A stretch of DNA of 64,000 nt from Vibrio sp. VB16 (lineage in GTDB: Bacteria > Pseudomonadota > Gammaproteobacteria > Enterobacterales > Vibrionaceae): NCBI RefSeq assembly GCF_015594925.2, contig NZ_CP087590.1:2170001-2234000 (forward strand). Direction: 5' to 3'. This document shows positions 62,718-64,000 of this stretch, piece by piece; within the stretch, counting starts at the first letter, position 1, and every line of letters starts with the position of its first letter. The position numbers and the translations under genes were made by a program. Under the pieces are notes generated by a model. That model saw only the letters and a program-made list of their open reading frames with translations, was not told where the DNA came from and made no database searches.

Positions 62718-63381
62718 GTATATTACCTTGCTCCAGATGCCAATGTCGGTTCATGAAACCCGCGCACGTCTGGCTATGAGTAACCAATAATATGCTCGTG
62801 TTGTTCTCTGCTGCTAACTCACACAGAAGTTCCATCACCTCTACGCTTGCCGTTTGATCCAAATTACCGGTTGGTTCATCTGCAAGTAATAACTCGGGTT
62901 GATGCGCGAGTGCTCTGGCGATAGCCACACGCTGCTGCTGCCCTCCCGACAGGTTCTCAACATGACGACCCAATAGAGTTTTTAAACCCAATCGGTCAGC
63001 CAGATGATCACACCAGTCATTCCATTCAAGGTTATTGAGTTGCAGAGGGAACGCAATGTTATCGGCGACGTTCAAAGGCGTAAGAAGATTTAGCTGCTGA
63101 AATACAACACCTAGATTCTGATGGCGAAACTGACTCCAGCGTCTATCTGGCCAATGTTGAGTATTGTTCCCTAAGAGCGCAAGTTGTCCGGAACTGGGTG
63201 GTTCGAATCCTGCTATGACGTTAAGTAAGGTACTTTTGCCGCTTCCACTGGCACCAGTAAGTGCAACGGTGTCGCCACGAAAGAGGGTTAGCCCAAGTTT
63301 ATCTAATACTCTGTGGCACTGGTCGCCATCAATAAACTCTTTAGTTATCTCATCTAACTGAACTATCTGCTCTTTTTTCAT
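62710..63381 (-). CDS. AttE-like ABC transporter ATP-binding protein
   Basis: A 223-residue ATPase of the LolD/MacB type. Walker A GASGSGKST is near residue 41, the signature LSGGQQQRVAIARALAHQP near residue 137, Walker B LLLADEPTGNLD follows, and the switch His is in LVTHSQ. It powers the FtsX-like permease next to it. ATG 63381 (MKKEQIVQLDEITKEF) begins the normal fold; the longer open frame to 63516 adds 45 unrelated residues. It is the first gene of the three-gene AttEFGH-like operon. Confidence 0.88.
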   Translation of the reverse strand: MKKEQIVQLDEITKEFIDGDQCHRVLDKLGLTLFRGDTVALTGASGSGKSTLLNVIAGFEPPSSGQLALLGNNTQHWPDRRWSQFRHQNLGVVFQQLNLLTPLNVADNIAFPLQLNNLEWNDWCDHLADRLGLKTLLGRHVENLSGGQQQRVAIARALAHQPELLLADEPTGNLDQTASVEVMELLCELAAENNTSILLVTHSQTCAGFMNRHWHLEQGNIHE

Positions 63382-63630
63382 TAGGATTCCATGCCTCAAA
63401 CCAATAGGACTAGCATAGCCTATTATTCTTATCGCAAAAACGAGAAAAGCGTGGCATCGAATAATTTGTGAGATTGGGTTCTTAAACTCGTCATACGGTG
63501 GGTATAATCGAGCCACTTCGCTTTAGTCTTATACCTACCTCAATAACTACGTATCAACATAGGTGTCACTCCGTAAACCGATCAAGATGGTCATGTATGC
63601 TTAACATTGGCCTTTACTGACAATTAGGAA

Positions 63631-64000
63631 TTAACGCCTCAGTAAAGTGCCTGTATAAATGCCCACAATGATAGAGATCACCGCCACAGCGCCTGCTGGT
63701 GACAGGGCCGGTAGCGCTACCAATAGTTGAGTATCATTCCCACCACTGGCTAAAACCGCACCAAAGCCCATCAAACTGCCAGCACCAAAATGTTCTAAGT
63801 AGCGCTTAAGTGTTCCAGGTTCAAATTTAAATGATCTCGTGAGTAATGCAGCCGCTAGCATGCCCAAAATCATAACGGTAATCAGCATAAAACGTTCGCT
63901 ACTCGGCCATGTATTTTCAGTACCATTCCAAACAGATAAACCAATACCTTTCAGCAAGCCGCTTGGGGTCCAACGAGGCTCAAAAACAAAAAGGCAACCT
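63631..64000 (-). CDS. YeeE/YedE family membrane protein, partial
   Basis: The C-terminal 123 residues of a multi-pass membrane protein whose frame stays open to the window edge, so the 5' part lies beyond 64000. The segment HFGAGSLMGFGAVLASGGNDTQLLVALPALSPAG resembles YeeE/YedE transporters of sulfur compounds; the usual conserved Cys of that motif (GCN) is Gly here (GGN). TTG 63957 is only an internal codon, not a real start. Confidence 0.75.
   Translation of the reverse strand, partial: GCLFVFEPRWTPSGLLKGIGLSVWNGTENTWPSSERFMLITVMILGMLAAALLTRSFKFEPGTLKRYLEHFGAGSLMGFGAVLASGGNDTQLLVALPALSPAGAVAVISIIVGIYTGTLLRR

Noticed and set aside
1..64000. tRNA, rRNA or intact transposon
   Set aside because: No cloverleaf-type sequence, rRNA-like stretch or transposase was recognised by eye; a covariance search could still find a small RNA.

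Overview
The window looks like a chromosomal segment of a marine gammaproteobacterium of the Vibrionaceae. The strongest marker is a convergent cqsS/cqsA pair (47204-50505), the CAI-1 quorum-sensing sensor and synthase, whose sequence is close to the Vibrio cholerae proteins. A periplasmic CpdP-type cyclic-nucleotide phosphodiesterase, an AttEFGH-like export system and many sensory and regulatory proteins fit the same group. Species and chromosome cannot be fixed from the sequence. I saw no rRNA, tRNA, CRISPR array, intact insertion sequence or prophage.

Layout. 1-7250: MATE exporter, cpdP, universal stress protein, a LysR regulator divergent from an NAD(P)-binding oxidoreductase, a MarR regulator, a P-loop kinase-like protein and a short-chain dehydrogenase. 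7301-15976: a complete histidine-utilisation locus, with hutF divergent from hutC, then hutH-hutI-hutG-hutU. It encodes the five-step pathway through formylglutamate and uses a long, eukaryote-like urocanase. 9636-10102, 16016-16310 and 18651-18704: a 19-bp tandem array and dispersed hairpin-rich repeats that bracket hutHIGU and the following block. 16490-18611: an ECF sigma factor of the SigZ type followed by a eukaryotic-type glutathione synthetase. 18718-26997: one leftward unit with a 1100-residue DUF5107-TPR protein, an AraFGH-like sugar ABC transporter and a ROK regulator. 27363-36301: an unknown exported protein, a ZntB-like transporter, a CDGSH/glutamate-synthase-like fusion, an alkaline phosphatase, a LysR remnant, two lipoproteins and an iron-type alcohol dehydrogenase. 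36405-40769: a chemoreceptor, and a membrane LytTR regulator divergent from an acyltransferase.

41052-47049: a nucleoside-salvage-like cluster resembling Escherichia coli yegTUVW (nucleoside transporter, ADP-ribosylglycohydrolase, PfkB kinase, GntR regulator), with an added OFA-type MFS transporter and a CHMI-type isomerase. 47204-50505: cqsS/cqsA. 50803-52278: a membrane-anchored AraC regulator and a small membrane protein. 52802-58906: a lipoprotein alpha/beta hydrolase, a small membrane protein, a PAS-GAF-GGDEF-EAL protein and an M20 peptidase. 59038-63381: an AttEFGH-like ABC system. 63631-64000: the C-terminal part of a YeeE/YedE protein cut by the window edge.

The catabolic modules carry their own regulators: HutC for histidine, ROK for the arabinose-type transporter, and a GntR protein for the nucleoside cluster. 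The most unusual content is the repeat-delimited region holding two enzymes of eukaryotic type, the DUF5107-TPR/AraFGH/ROK unit without any catabolic arabinose gene, and the CDGSH-GltB fusion. All functions are inferred from motifs and family recognition; no database search was run.
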